This document shows positions 52,622 through 63,660 of a stretch of 64,000 bases of DNA, in pieces (the stretch's first letter is position 1; each line of letters opens with the position of its first letter). The stretch lies in the NCBI RefSeq assembly GCF_052857255.1, contig NC_135505.1, forward strand, positions 59,253,149 to 59,317,148. The letters run 5' to 3'. The position numbers were made by a program, and so were the translations under genes. Below the pieces are notes generated by a model, which saw only the letters and a program-made list of their open reading frames with translations, was not told the origin of the DNA and did no database searches. This DNA comes from Amblyomma americanum. Taxonomy: Eukaryota; Arthropoda; Arachnida; Ixodida; Ixodidae.

Positions 52622-54170
52622 GAGGCGGCAGACATAATTCTCGAATACTCAAAAAATTGCACTAGAGTGCTCACCACTGAATTCAGAACTCCTAAAATAC
52701 GGCAAAGGGAGATGCGCCCCATGGCTACCAATTCGCACAACAGTGGGTGGACGGGAGGTGCCCAAAGTCAGTGAAATCAGATAGTAGGATTCTTTATCCA
52801 GGAAAGATGGAAAAACACAAACACCCTAAAGAAACTAGAAGCAGGAGCCAAGAGGGTCGCAGGTATAGTGAGAAGAACTTCGCTCAAGCGGCATGGCATC
52901 AAGGAAAGGAACCTTCTCCGGATCATACAAGCCTTCGTAATGAGCAACATTAGCTATGCCACCCCATATATGAATCTCATGGAGGTAGAAATTCAAAACA
53001 TAGAAGTAATAATCAGAGACTGTACCAAGAATGCACTCAAACTGCCGGTGCAAACATGCACTCAAAGACTAGAGGAATTAGGAGTCCGTAATAGATGGGC
53101 AGAAATTAGAGAATGAGTAAGAACAGCACTGATGGAGAGGCTCAGTGGCTCCTAAGCAGGCAGGACCATCCTAAGGATGGTAGGCCTAGCACCGTTCAGA
53201 GAAAAGACGTTACCCTGGACTCTTGACGGTGGGAACCACTCAGGATCACCCCAATGCCTAACAACATGCACCTAGAATTCAAAAAGGAAAGACGAAATAA
53301 AAGGACCAGAGCCCTGGAAAAAAGATTAGAGCAAATGCTGGCAGAAGACGTCGCCTACGTGGCAACACAGTAGACAAGGACGGAGTTGCCGTAGGGGCGG
53401 TTGTAGACGGGGAGGGCAATCCAGTCATTACCGCATTGATCAATACGCAATACACAGAAATTGCAGCAGTTGCAGTAGCGCAAGACCGTAGAGGGACTCG
53501 CGCAAGAGAGATAATCAGCGAAAGCAAAACAGCACTACGCAACTACTGCAAAGGCCGCATCCCTATGGCGGCAGAACACATCCTGAGAGGTCTGGATAGG
53601 GAGAGAACCTGAACATTAATATGCGCGCCGGCCCATCAAAACGTCAATGAGAACGAAACAGCTCACATCCTTGCCCGAGCAACTTAATTACAGACAACGA
53701 TGGAGCAACCAGCATGCAGAACCTATGAAAAGCACCGGTCACATACCGAGAATTCACGGAAGGCTTCAGACTCTATAGAAGAACATTACCCCCCCCAAGA
53801 CAGATCGCTCGCACTGAAGTAAGCAATGGCCCGGAAGAAGATAAAACGGACACCTATTTTCGCCAAAAATCTTAGGTAAGAAGACAGGGTATGTAAATAA
53901 TGTTAAGCTAAAGGTACTTTGGCCCACATAACTATATAATGTGTCACTTGCCCGGGAGCTGCGGAGGTCAATAATGAAACAGCCTCGGACAATTTGCTGC
54001 GAAGCGAGGAGCCCGCTACGCAGAAAAAGCTCATCAGCGTGGCGACCGTGGCTGTGACTGACCAGTGCACCGTCCCCGTCCGGTAGCCCAACCACCGGGC
54101 CCTCGGCTTAGGCTGAGGCCACGGGGCAGCAAGCTACCAACGTTTGCCTAAATATAGTTGATTGAATGAC
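52622..54170 (+). pseudogene. LINE ORF2: post-RT region, RNase H remnant and 3' UTR
   Basis: Plus-strand relative of the LINE at 19303-24360. 52868-53116 reads 'RRTSLKRHGIKERNLLRIIQ' and 'AFVMSNISYATPYMNL', the region following RT in RNase H-bearing LINEs. 53275-53700 is RNase H broken by stops, with 'IISESKTALRNYCKGRI' and then 'APAHQNVNENETAHILA', whose His-x-Asn-Glu block marks the end of RNase H. The 3' UTR (53860-54170) includes the 'gtgggccaaagtacc'-type block (minus-strand reading) shared with 19500-19560. RT is absent; the copy is 5'-truncated. Confidence 0.8.
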
Positions 54171-54302
54171 TGACTACTTTGCGGTAAACGCCCGGTTTCG
54201 CAGCTGATCAGCCACGTAAGGCTTTTGCATTAAAAATGGGCGTGTCATGTTATTGAGCATCCTCTTTTTGCACCGCTTTTTAATGCGATCGCACATATAG
54301 CT

Positions 54303-54452
54303 GCCCCCACCGCGGAGGCTCAGTGGTTATAGCAGTGGGCTACTGATCCTCAGTACTGGGCTTCGAACCCGGCCGCAGCGGCCGCGCTTCGATGGGGCGA
54401 AACGCTAAGGCACGCGTGTGCTGGACGATGTCTGTGCACGTTAAAGGTGCAC
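54303..54452 (+). mobile_element. Ruka-type SINE, 3'-truncated
   Basis: Head 'accgcggaggctcagtggtt', a B-box variant (GCTTCGAACCC), then the body through 'gtgcacgttaaagg', where it stops. Confidence 0.85.
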
Positions 54453-54987
54453 TAAATAGTAATCGGAACTCGTATTTTTACCGCAGAAACTCTATCTACA
54501 CGATCTGGACTTTCTTATAAAGTTATATTTATTGTCCTGTGAGGCCGATTTTCATAATTAAATTGGATTACACGCCCCGGTTCCCGCCATTTTATTTTAA
54601 CTCAACGCGCTAGGTAGGAGGAGTCAACCAACGAGTCAGCCAGTACTGCAGTGGCTTGCCGCTCTGCCATCGGTGGAGCGACGCGTAAATCAGAGTCCAC
54701 GCGTATCTTTATGTCCGTGGGCATAATCTGTGGCGATATTCTCTGTGACTGAAACTGTTTATTCACAGAAACCGAAAAAGCTAAAAAGCCAACGCGAAGC
54801 CACCACTGGACTGGCTGAAAAGCACTCCACGCGTTGGTAGACACCGCCTACATACCGCATTGAGTAGAAAAAAATCCTGGAGTCGAGACGTCTAATCTGA
54901 TTTAGTTACGGCAATCGGCCGCACAGGACAGCAATTCGAAGTTTTTAAGTGTGCCCGGAGAGTGCAGATTGTGTTTCTGCGGTACGA
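54453..54987. other. Unassigned interval
   Basis: An 80-codon minus-strand frame at 54844-54602 has no recognised motif. Confidence 0.4.
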
Positions 54988-55815
54988 AAATTGGCAGTGG
55001 CTTAGCTCAGCTATTTCAGGATAAATGTAGCGAGCGCTGTAGTTCTCCGCAGGTTACGCATGTTGTCGAGTTTGTTACACATTGTTTTTTCATTGAATTG
55101 TTTTGACAGAGATAAACACTGCCCGATGGTCGGTAAAGTAACACGCAGTTGTCTCAATGCTGCCTACACAGTATTTAGAAAGGTTGCTTTCTCTCAGATT
55201 TACAAGGTCATTCCTTGCGGTCCAGGATCCCCAGTACCCAGGTTCGAACCCGACCGTGCCGGCTGCGTGTGATGGAGGCGAAAAGCTAAGGCGCCCGTGC
55301 GCTGTGCGATGTCAGTTCCCCTGGTGGTCGAAAGTATTCCGGAGCACTTTACTACGGCACCTTTTTCTTCCTTCCTTTATCCCTTCCTTTACGGCGCGGT
55401 TCACATGTCCGCCGAGATCTCAGGCAGATACTGCAGCATTTCCTTTCCTCCAAAACTAAATCTTGATAAAACGCCGGTGCACTTTGATCGTTCAGCGGAA
55501 TGGTAGGCGTGATCCATACGACGACTGCCGTAGAGACCGACACCGCTGACCGCGGCCGTAAGAATAAATTCAATTTTGGGGAAAGGAAATGGCGCAGTAT
55601 CTGTCTCACATATCGCAGACACCTGAACCACGCAGTAACGGAAGGTATAAGGGAGGTACTCCGGAAGAAAGAGCGGCGACGGCGACGACGAAGCGCAAGG
55701 CGCACCCACTCCTCCTCCACGGTTGCCATGGTAACGGCGTATGCACATAACGGGCCTCTCGCGTGTACTGCGAAATACTTCACTGGTAGCCTAGTGTAGC
55801 TCCCGATACAAAAGA
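54988..55815 (+). repeat. Copy 1 of an ~830-bp direct duplication containing opposed SINE halves
   Basis: Matches 56088-60126 once the LINE (56524-59321) and PLE (59524-59912) are removed from the latter. Contents: a unique left part with 'ttggcagtggcttagctcag' and 'acacgcagttgtctcaatgc'; a 5'-truncated Ruka SINE in plus orientation (55224-55465); a linker with 'gagaccgacaccgctgaccg'; the 3' half of a Ruka SINE in minus orientation (about 55570-55670); and a right part with 'gttgccatggtaacggcg'. No coding sequence. Confidence 0.85.
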
Positions 55816-56087
55816 CGAGTTAAGATTCCTCTTTAGTGCACCCATTGATCTCCAGGTGGTTGAAAATATTCCGGAGCCCTCTTTGTAACAGCGCAAAAAT
55901 ATTTCCAAACTTTTTTCTCAACTATATAAAACGCACTCTGGTGGAGAGTCAAAAACGCCAGTCAGAGATAGCGGTGGAAAATTTGCACGAAAATATACCA
56001 AGGTAACGTTTATAAGTTGCTCCTTCCTCCTCTTTCTGTCATATGTAACGCGCCTAGCTTTACCCTTGATGTTGGTAGCGTGTAAAC
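55816..56087. other. Spacer between the two duplication copies
   Basis: Includes a short SINE-like piece, 'gatctccaggtggttgaaaa', at about 55849 (plus). No other feature. Confidence 0.5.
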
Positions 56088-56523
56088 AAATTGGCAGTGG
56101 CTTGGCTCAGCTATGCCAGGATATAACGTAGCGAGAGCTGTAGTTCCCCGCTGGTTAAGCATGCTGTGGAGTTTGTTGTTGTGACTAAAATGTTAAGCAT
56201 TGAAGAAGTATTGGGCGAGACAGATTATTTATTCATTCAATTTGACAGAGATAAACACTACTCGATGATCGGTTAAGTAACACGCAGTTGTCTCAATGCT
56301 GCCTACACAGTATTTAGACTTGCTTTCTCTCAGATACAGAAGGTCAATCCTTGCGGTCGAGGATCCGGACTACCCAGGTTCCAACCCTGCCACGGCAGCT
56401 CCTTTTCAATGGAGGCGAAAAGCTAAGGTGCCCGTGCGCTTTGCGATGTCAGTGCACGTTAACGATCCCCAGGTGGTCGAAGTTATTCCGAAGCCCTGAA
56501 CTACGGCATCTCTTTCTTCATTT

Positions 56524-59321
56524 AGCGACGCCAGTCCCTCGCCCGTCGCCTCGGAAGGTCCATGTGATGCGCCGTTCACCGCGGCGGAACTGAACAATGC
56601 GCTGCAGCGCTGCCGCCGCCCGGACCGGACGGGGTGACATACCAGATGTTGCGAAACCTGGATGCGCAGCAACGACAGATCCTCCTGCAGCAGATCAACC
56701 TGGTGTGGGAACGCGGGGAGCTACCGAAGGATTGGCGAACCGTGGTCGTTTGTCCCATCCGAAACGCAGGGCGCCCACCTACGGAGCTGAGCGGATACCG
56801 GCCAGTGGCATTAACATTGGCGGCAGGTAAGCTCATGGAGCATATGGCGTTGCAGCGTCTGAACGAGCGGGTTGCGGAGGCTGATTTGTTTGACGAGCGG
56901 CAGACGGGTTTCCGTGGGATGCGGTTCACGGCTGATTCTATATCGGAAGTTGTTGCAGCGCTGGAGCATGCCAGGGCGGCAGGCCAGGTTGCGCTGCTGC
57001 TACTACTGGACGTCTCGGGCGCTTTTGACAACGTTCACCGCGTACCAATTCTCGCGGTGCTGGAGGGGGCTGGTGTGAGCGGGCGCCTTTTGCGATACGT
57101 TCATGGCTTCCTGAGCGGGCGCACCATGCGCGTACGAGTAGGGGGTAAGCTCTCCAAGCCTCGCCCGGTGGACATGGGCGTGCCGCAGGGCTCTGTCCTA
57201 TCACCATTTCTGTTTAATGTGGCCATGTCGGTGGTGCCGGCCTCCCTCCCAACGAGCGGCCGACACCATGTGTACATGTCCATATATGCAGACGACATAG
57301 CTCTGTGGTGCCGGGAACCACCGGGCGAGGCGTTCCGCGTGCGGGGGTGCCTTCAGGGAGCCTTGACCGCAATCGATGCCAGCTTGCGCGGCCTTGTTCT
57401 GTCGCTGAGCGCGGACAAATCGGTGGCCATGGCCTGCGTTTCGCGCTCGCGCGCGCACCTTGCGCCACTGTTACTGGACGGGACTCCAATTCCTTGGCGT
57501 AAATGGGTGCGGTACCTTGGCCTGAACGTCGACTGGCGCCTTTCCTTCCGCCACGCAGCGACCAAGGCCTGTCTGTAGATGAAGACGATCACCGCCGCCG
57601 TGCACAAGCTCACCGCTCGAAGCCAGGGCATCTCTCAGCAAGCCGCGCTGCGACTATACAATGCCGCAGCTTTGGGGGCGGTGCTCTATGCGCTGCCGCT
57701 CGTCACGGTGCGCAAGCCGTGCTGGAAGAAACTCGAGCTTCAGCACCGCAAGTCCCTGAGCGTGTGCCTAGGCCTGCCCAAAAACTCGCAGTGCGCCGCA
57801 ACGTTGGCCGAGGCAGGAGCGTGGCCACTTGAGCTCCAAGCAGTGCGCAGGGCATTGAATCACATCGACCGGCTTCACCGCGCACCGGACGGCGGCTCGC
57901 TGCTGTAGCGTATGCGCTCGAACCTGCGCTCACGAATGGGCGCGGTGCTGCTCGAGTATGAGCAATTGACCCAAGGCCCACCCCCCTACGGCTCCTGCAC
58001 GCCCTAGCCTGCTGCCTCGGAGGTACAGCGAGAGATCGTCGGCATTGCGGCATACACGAGGAGCTCCAGGACCATCTCCTCATGTAGACCGACGGCTCAG
58101 TGGCAAGCGACAGCTGCTCCCTTGCTGCGGCGGCCACCATCCCCGCCCTGCGACTGCACAGCCAGCAACACGCAGCCTTCCTGGGCTCCTCCACCACGGC
58201 GGAGTTGATGGGGATCCGGCTCGGACTGGACCTGCTGCTCACCCTCGGCCCCCCCCCCCCCCCCCCGCCGCTTAGAAGTGCTCTGCTGTGTCACTCCTGC
58301 GCCCCCCTCAGCCGCCTGCAATCTAACGGCCGCGGTACCCCACTAGTGCGGGAAATTCGCTCGCGCATCGAGTGCCTCGCGCAGAGAGGTTGTGCCGTGC
58401 GTGCACAGTGGGTGCCCGGTCACTGCGGCATCGCAGGCAACGAAGAAGCTGACGACCTTGCGACCGCTGCACACCAACTACCTACCAGCGCTCTGCACCT
58501 TGCGCTGGAGGACGTGCGTGCGGCCATCCACGACCATCTCCGAAAGCAGCACCCCGACCCACTCATCGCACGAGGTGAGCGCATCGACAGTGTCACAGGC
58601 TGTCGCGCACTTACACGGTCACAACGTGCAATGATCCTCCGCGCGCGCATTGGCTGCGTGTGGCCTGGGGAACGAAGGGTGCGTCACGGAATCGCGACGA
58701 GTGATGCGTATGACGGATGCGGTGCAGTGGAAACACTGAATACCTGCTCCTATACTGTACCGCGTTCGCCGATGCTCGTCGCGATATACTCGCGGCCTAT
58801 AGGGCGCAGGGCATACTACCAGACTCCATCAAGTTGCTATTGTGGCCGCAGGGCAGTGCGCGCACTCGTGAGCGAACTTTGGTGAGCCTCTGTGCATTCC
58901 TCGAACACACGGGCTTGACGTCCCGTCTGTTCTCCATCAGGTAGTTACACGCAGTGACCGAACGCTCCGCGAGTTCTACCTTGGACGATTAATAACTGGA
59001 CGCCCCACTCCAGTTGTAACCAACAGAGTGCAGTGCGCGTGTGTGATTTAATTCCTCTAAAACGAACTAATCACGCGCACACCCTGGACACATTTCTCAT
59101 TGTGTAAATAGTTTGTACATATTACTTCTCCCCCTATCCTCTATCCTCTCTTCCTGTCCCCTCACCTCTTTCATTTCATTTCTCCATTCTGCCTGCTATC
59201 CTTTATTTCCGCTGCCCCAGCTCAGGTGCTTCAGTATCGATGGCAGATGCCGGGGCTAGCAAAAATCTTTTCCTTCCTTTTTACTATTATTTTTAATAAA
59301 ACCACTACCACCACCACCACC
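56524..59321 (+). mobile_element. GC-rich LINE with RT and RNase H, 5'-truncated, 11-bp TSD
   Basis: A 2.8-kb plus-strand element inserted in a Ruka SINE. TTTCTTCATTT flanks it (56513-56523 and 59322-59332). It starts inside the endonuclease-RT linker and ends in a 3' UTR with an AATAAAA and a (CCA)n tail (59297-59321). It is much more GC-rich than its surroundings, and its coding region is only lightly damaged, so it is among the youngest LINEs in the window. Confidence 0.92.
56530..58944 (+). pseudogene. LINE ORF2: RT, RNase H and zinc-like C-terminus, few lesions
   Basis: RT frame 56634-57575: 'GYRPVALTLAAGKLMEHM', palm A 'LLDVSGAFDNVHRVP' (Asp at 57009), palm B 'GVPQGSVLSPFLFNVAMS', palm C 'IYADDIALWC' (57285). 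The catalytic residues are intact. The thumb/connection continues in the same frame at 57579-57905. RNase H is in a second frame, 58088-58730, with 'TDGSVASDS', 'AELMGIRLGLDLL' and 'WVPGHCGIAGNEEADDLA'. A third frame, to 58944, ends the protein after 'CGAVET...LLLYC'. Lesions: a frameshift near 56620, TAG at 57576 and 57906, a frameshift at 57950-58080, TAG at 58085, a frameshift near 58735. A C18 run lies inside RNase H at 58249-58266. R1/I-group affinity is likely because RNase H follows RT. Confidence 0.9.
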
Positions 59322-59523
59322 TTTCTTCATTTCTTCTCTCAGTCCCTCCTTTATCACGGCGGTGCAATCTGACGCGTTCAGTGGAACGGTAGGTGTGATC
59401 CATGCGACGCCTGCCATGGAGACCGACACCGCGGACCGCGGCCGTAAGGTTAAATTGCTTTTGGGGAAAATAAACGGCAAAGGATGTCTCACATATCGGC
59501 GGACACTTGAACCGCGCCATAAG

Positions 59524-59912
59524 TAAGGCAGAACTTGGGCTAGTTGGAAATTGTTTGAACTCAGTATTTTCTAGCGCTTGGTGAACACAAGGGACAAGAA
59601 CACAAATACACAGGACGTACGCTAGTTTTTCTTGCGCGCCACGTTGCTACGGCGATGTAGTTGGTGATCACAGCTAAAAAATTCTGAGGTAGGACGGGAG
59701 GGAAGAAAGGGCCCATTGTACTAGAAATGATATTTAGTAAGGCAGAGACTTGGGCTAGTTGGATATTGTTTGAACTCATCTTTTCTAGCGCTTGGTGAAC
59801 ACAAAGGACAAGAACACAAATACACAGGACGTACGCTACAAATACAAAGTGTACGTCCTGTGTATTTGTGTTCATGTCCCTTGTGTTCACCAAGCGCTAG
59901 AAAATATGAAGA
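59524..59912 (+). mobile_element. Internally deleted non-autonomous PLE, 11-bp TSD
   Basis: 389 bp flanked by CGCGCCATAAG (59513-59523 and 59913-59923), inserted in the minus-oriented SINE half of duplication copy 2. It keeps the terminal plan of the full PLE: a ~100-bp direct repeat at both ends (59524-59627 and about 59731-59838, starting 'taaggcag' and 'cttgggctagttgg') and an inverted copy of that repeat at the right end (59839-59910). The short interior 'gggcccattgtactagaaat' matches the full PLE's 22839-22865. No coding capacity; it must have been mobilised by an autonomous PLE. Confidence 0.85.
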
Positions 59913-60189
59913 CGCGCCATAAGGGAAGGGATAAAGGAAGGACTCTGGAAGAAAGAGGTGCCGAAGCGCGTGGCGCGCACACTCCTCCTCCTTGGTTGCC
60001 ATGGAAACGGCGCATGCGCACAACTAGCCTCCCCCATGTACCATGGCAACGACGCATGCGACAAACTGGCGTCTCGCGTGTACCGCGAAATGCTCAACTG
60101 ATAGCATAGTGTAGCTTCCGCTACAAAAAAAGAAGTTACGAAAAAAATGAGTCGATGCTGAGGCAGCGATCAAATATTTAACACTTCTA

Positions 60190-60475
60190 ACAGAGCTCCT
60201 TGGTTCGAATCCGTGCAGCGAGCTATACTCTAACTGAACTAGTAGTTTATGCTACAGAAACGCTGAATCGTATCACACCGTAACATTCTGCGGCAAGCGG
60301 TTGAGACGCAGTGTTCGTATGAAGATTCGTAAACATGGAATTGGGGCTACATAGATTGCTGGCTCGAATCCCTGCCGCAAGCTACATTAATTAAATTAAC
60401 TAGTACGTTTATGCTGCATGTACAGTGAATCGAAAGTCATAATCTGGGGCACTCTGTTACAAACGGATGGCCCAC
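60190..60475 (+). repeat. Pair of direct repeats with tRNA B-box-like motifs
   Basis: GGTTCGAATCC at 60202-60212 and GGCTCGAATCC at 60361-60371, each followed by a 'gcagcgagctatac'-like and 'gtttatgct'-like block. Period ~159 bp, moderately diverged. The B boxes are perfect or nearly so, but no A box or tRNA cloverleaf is apparent. Perhaps an eroded SINE dimer. Confidence 0.45.
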
Positions 60476-60829
60476 AAATTTTACATGAATTAATAGACTA
60501 CCGGGGCCGACTTTAACGCTTGCCAGACGGGCATATATATGGTGGATTTTCGAGCTATGGCGCTCGGGCATCACGCTGCCGTCTGTTATTAACATTCAGG
60601 CGGCAAGGAATGAGATACCGGCTTCATCTTCGCAGTCTCCCTTTTCGCATTGCTGTTTTTCTTTCTGCAACAGATCGTTCAGGCCTCTTCTCACTCCACA
60701 TACTAATCTACTACGTACTAGTGAGTGTTGGCTCTGTGTTCCGGCCGCCGGCTTGCGTCGGTGGGCCGGTGTTCAACCTCTCGTCGTGATCTTGTGTTCG
60801 GGTGTCCTTCGACTGGCGGGCGCCTGAAT

Positions 60830-61930
60830 ATGGTGAGCCAGCCACCTACAAAGGCGCTTGCCTTTGGTGTCGTCCCTGAGGGGGCTAGTCCGGAGGATGT
60901 TGTCGATGCGACAACCTCCGTAGTTTGATTGGAAGAACTTAATGTGTCCAGCACTGCGGTGGACGCAATTACCAAGAAACCGTGAAGAGTGAAGCCGCCA
61001 TGGCTGCAATCGTTGATGCGTCCTGCTTCATCATCGGCAAGGTACGCGTCGCCACCTCTGAGCCCGCAGGTGACCCAGATGACTGTTCTTTTTCTGCCCG
61101 CCCGAGTACCAAGTGATGCCCTTGCAAAGGCTCTTTCCCCTTATGGCAAGGCGCTCCACATAAGTCGCGGCACCATGGGGTCGCTTCCCATTGTCACCAC
61201 CGGGACGCGGTACGTCCGAATTGAAATGAAGCCCGAGTCGCCCGCGCCTAACTACATCAATGTCGCTGGCCACCGCGTGACATGCGATTACAAAGGCATG
61301 CAGCGTGATTGTCAGCGTTGTGGGTCGACTGTACACTTCAGAGCACAGTGCACGGCTCCGTTCTGCGCCCGCTGCGGGGTCTCTGGGCACCAAGGCCAAG
61401 GATATGTGCTGCTGTGTCGACGTTGTGGTGATCCACACGCAACCGTAGCATGCGCGATCAAGCCCTCGTACTCTCAAGCTGCGGCCCGACCTGCACCTCC
61501 GCCGGCCGCGCAGGCAGCCGATGAAGCCATCAAGGTGCCCGGCGTTCCCGACACCGACTCCGTTAAGGGTGGTTCCTCTGCGTTTCAGAGCCGCTGTGTG
61601 GAAGAACCGGTGCCTGCGGCTGAGGCGTCCAGTGATGCACCTAGTAAGCCATTATTAAAGTTCCCTGCTCTGTCAGCCTCAGTCTCTCCAAGTGTACCTG
61701 CCGCTACGGAGCCCATTACGCCCCTGCAAGTCTATGATGCTGGGGACAAGCCGCTCTCTGAGCCCGCGCGGCAGCCCGCAGCAAGCGTTGCGGCTCTGAG
61801 CAACAACGCCAACATATCTGAGACCAATGGTGACGAGAGCAGCTTGTCGTCCTCGTCTCATTCACTCAACCTCGTCATTGACGAGACTGTCATCGCGCCT
61901 GGGCAGGAGGCGAGGCCGCCGTCGGCATGA
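60830..61930 (+). pseudogene. LINE ORF1 (gag-like, zinc knuckles)
   Basis: The start at the Met near 60830 ('MVSQPPTKALAFGVVPEG') runs to a TGA at 60927; a further stop follows, then the 313-codon frame 60989-61930. The central part has 'VTQMTVLFLPARVPSDALAK', an RRM-like strand-helix pattern. Zinc knuckles follow: 'CQRCGSTVHFRAQC' is a complete CCHC, a second is altered ('CARCGVSGHQGQGY', spacing lost), and 'CRRCGDPHATVAC' is a CCHC with one residue less. A Ser/Pro/Ala-rich tail ends the protein. Nucleic-acid chaperone role by family. Two stops make this copy inactive. Confidence 0.8.
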
Positions 61931-62277
61931 CCTTTGTCATCGAGGTTTATTGTCCGCACAAATATTTCGCCTGGGCAGGAGCCAAGCCCATCTACTGACG
62001 CGGAACCTGTGCAATCGCCGTTCTCTTCTACATCGAGGATTAGCGCCAGCACTTCTAGTACCCTGTCTTCGGATGTTGAGATGGTCGCTTTGAGTTCGAG
62101 CTTATAGCGACAGCATGCGTCGTCTACGGACTCGGACTTTTCTGCTGGTCGGCCAAGGAGGCCTCGTGGCTCCTCTGGTCGGACCCTACGGAGAAACTGA
62201 GGTGGTTTGGCGCCGTTCGCGGCATGCATCGTATTGCATAGACATCAGAGCTCCTAGTTTTATTTTTCATTTCCAAA

Positions 62278-63450
62278 ATGACTACTCTTAACATCATTAT
62301 TCTTAACGTGCAGGGGTTCCGCAATGTTATGAAGAAGGCCGAGGTGGTCGCTTTCGCTCATTTATAGGACTGCGATATCCTCTGCCTTCAAGAAACCAAT
62401 TTTTTTTCGCCTCAGTGAGGTGTTGGAATATAAGTGCAGGTTTAGCATCGATGCTTTTTTGCGTACGCCAGCAGGCGTTCTAGCGGCGTTTGTGTTCTTG
62501 TTGTGAACCGCATCCTCCTGCGAGACCATCATGTTACCTGCGATGCGCTTGGACGCGTGCTAAAGTTCGACTGCACGTTCGGAGCTTGCGGTTCCTGGAC
62601 AACCACAGGAGAAAGGCGGTTTTGCCTTTCCAACTTTGTTAATCACGTCCTCGATGTTAGCTTTCAAGTTCATTTTGCTTATCCTGCTGGGGGACTCGTC
62701 TCCGGCGTGAACCCTAGCGCGGTACTTTTTGGGCCCTTTGCGCTTTTTGAATCCCTCGGCCCCGGTTTTTCTTGGACCTATATCAGAGCAGCCTACCGCT
62801 TTCTATGCTACGTCATTGGCCTATTTCCGACATGGAAGCGTAGTAGCACCTTATTTCCTCATCGTTACAGACCGTGTGGTAGACATTATGGGCTCGCTGT
62901 TTCCTGTTGTGCCGGCGGCTCGCCGCTCACCGATGCGCCGCGTTCAATGGATGCGCATAGCGTCAACCCCTCTCCTAGGCCATCTACGCGACTTTGTTTG
63001 GAAACTTGGTTGGGAAGTGCTGCCTACTTGTGACCGGCAAGAGCGGTGGTGTGTTTTACGCTCCAGTACCTGTCCGAATTTCCCGCTTCCGGAGTCTAAT
63101 TGCCACGCTGCAGCCACCTGCATGGTAGTGCGTGTCTTTTCGCGCGCTTCATGTGAGAATCCGTGGGCAAGGCATTTAAAGCCTTGTCTGCCGCAGCCGC
63201 TTCCCCAGCGGCTGTTTTGCTCCCCTGTTAATTGTTGCGGGTCTTTATAGTTTACGCCGCAATCGATGCAATGGTGGCTGGTGGCTTTCGACGCCGCGCT
63301 GTGTGGCCAATACTTAAGCGTATTCGAAGGGAGCTGATCAGTTTCTTGTCAGAGGAACTCTTTTTCTTGGGAGAGGAAGAGTTCCTCCGGCAGTGGTTGT
63401 GCCCATTCATTTCTGTTAACAATGGTTGTCTCGTTCTGGTCTTTAGATGA
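62278..63450 (+). pseudogene. LINE ORF2, endonuclease N-terminus joined to C-terminus
   Basis: It starts 'TTLNIIILNVQGFRN', the first strand of an APE endonuclease with the Asn catalytic block, then has an in-frame stop and 'CDILCLQETNFF' (the Glu block). From 62503 the frame drifts. From about 62940 a frame (62729-63250) reads 'LGHLRDFVWKLGWEVLPTCD', the C-terminal segment of Tx1/L1-like ORF2. RT is absent, indicating a large internal deletion between about 62720 and 62930. Confidence 0.7.
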
Positions 63451-63660
63451 AACTGGCGCTAAGGTCTTTTTCTTCTGTCTCAGATTATTGTTGTTTCACT
63501 CTTCTGTGTATAGGTATGCTATGCTGTCTTAAATCGCTCACTAGCAATCTTGTACCTCTTTAGTTGGCTCGCCTTGCATGCTTAGCGTCATGTCTACTTG
63601 TGAATGTCAATGTATCCGTTAACCTTAGCATGTGTACATATGTAAGTAATATTTTTTTCC

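Larger units (their letters stand above)
56088..60126 (+). repeat. Copy 2 of the ~830-bp duplication, expanded by two insertions
   Basis: Duplication sequence lies at 56088-56523, 59333-59523 and 59924-60126 (about 830 bp in total). The left unique part carries an extra ~30 bp relative to copy 1. The SINE pieces occupy 56357-56523 plus 59333 onwards (plus orientation) and about 59455-59523 plus 59924-59960 (minus orientation). Confidence 0.85.
60550..63660 (+). mobile_element. Tx1/L1-like LINE with CCHC ORF1, internally deleted
   Basis: A ~3.1-kb plus-strand LINE with 5' UTR (about 60550-60830), gag-like ORF1 (60830-61930), ORF2 endonuclease start (62278-62720) and ORF2 extreme C-terminus (about 62940-63250), followed by a 3' UTR. 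The RT domain is missing, so ORF2 has lost more than 2 kb. No tail or TSD was resolved. Confidence 0.75.

Noticed and set aside
58097..58321. Glycine-rich minus-strand frames across the LINE RNase H
   Set aside because: Antisense shadows of the GC-rich ORF2, including the C18 run.
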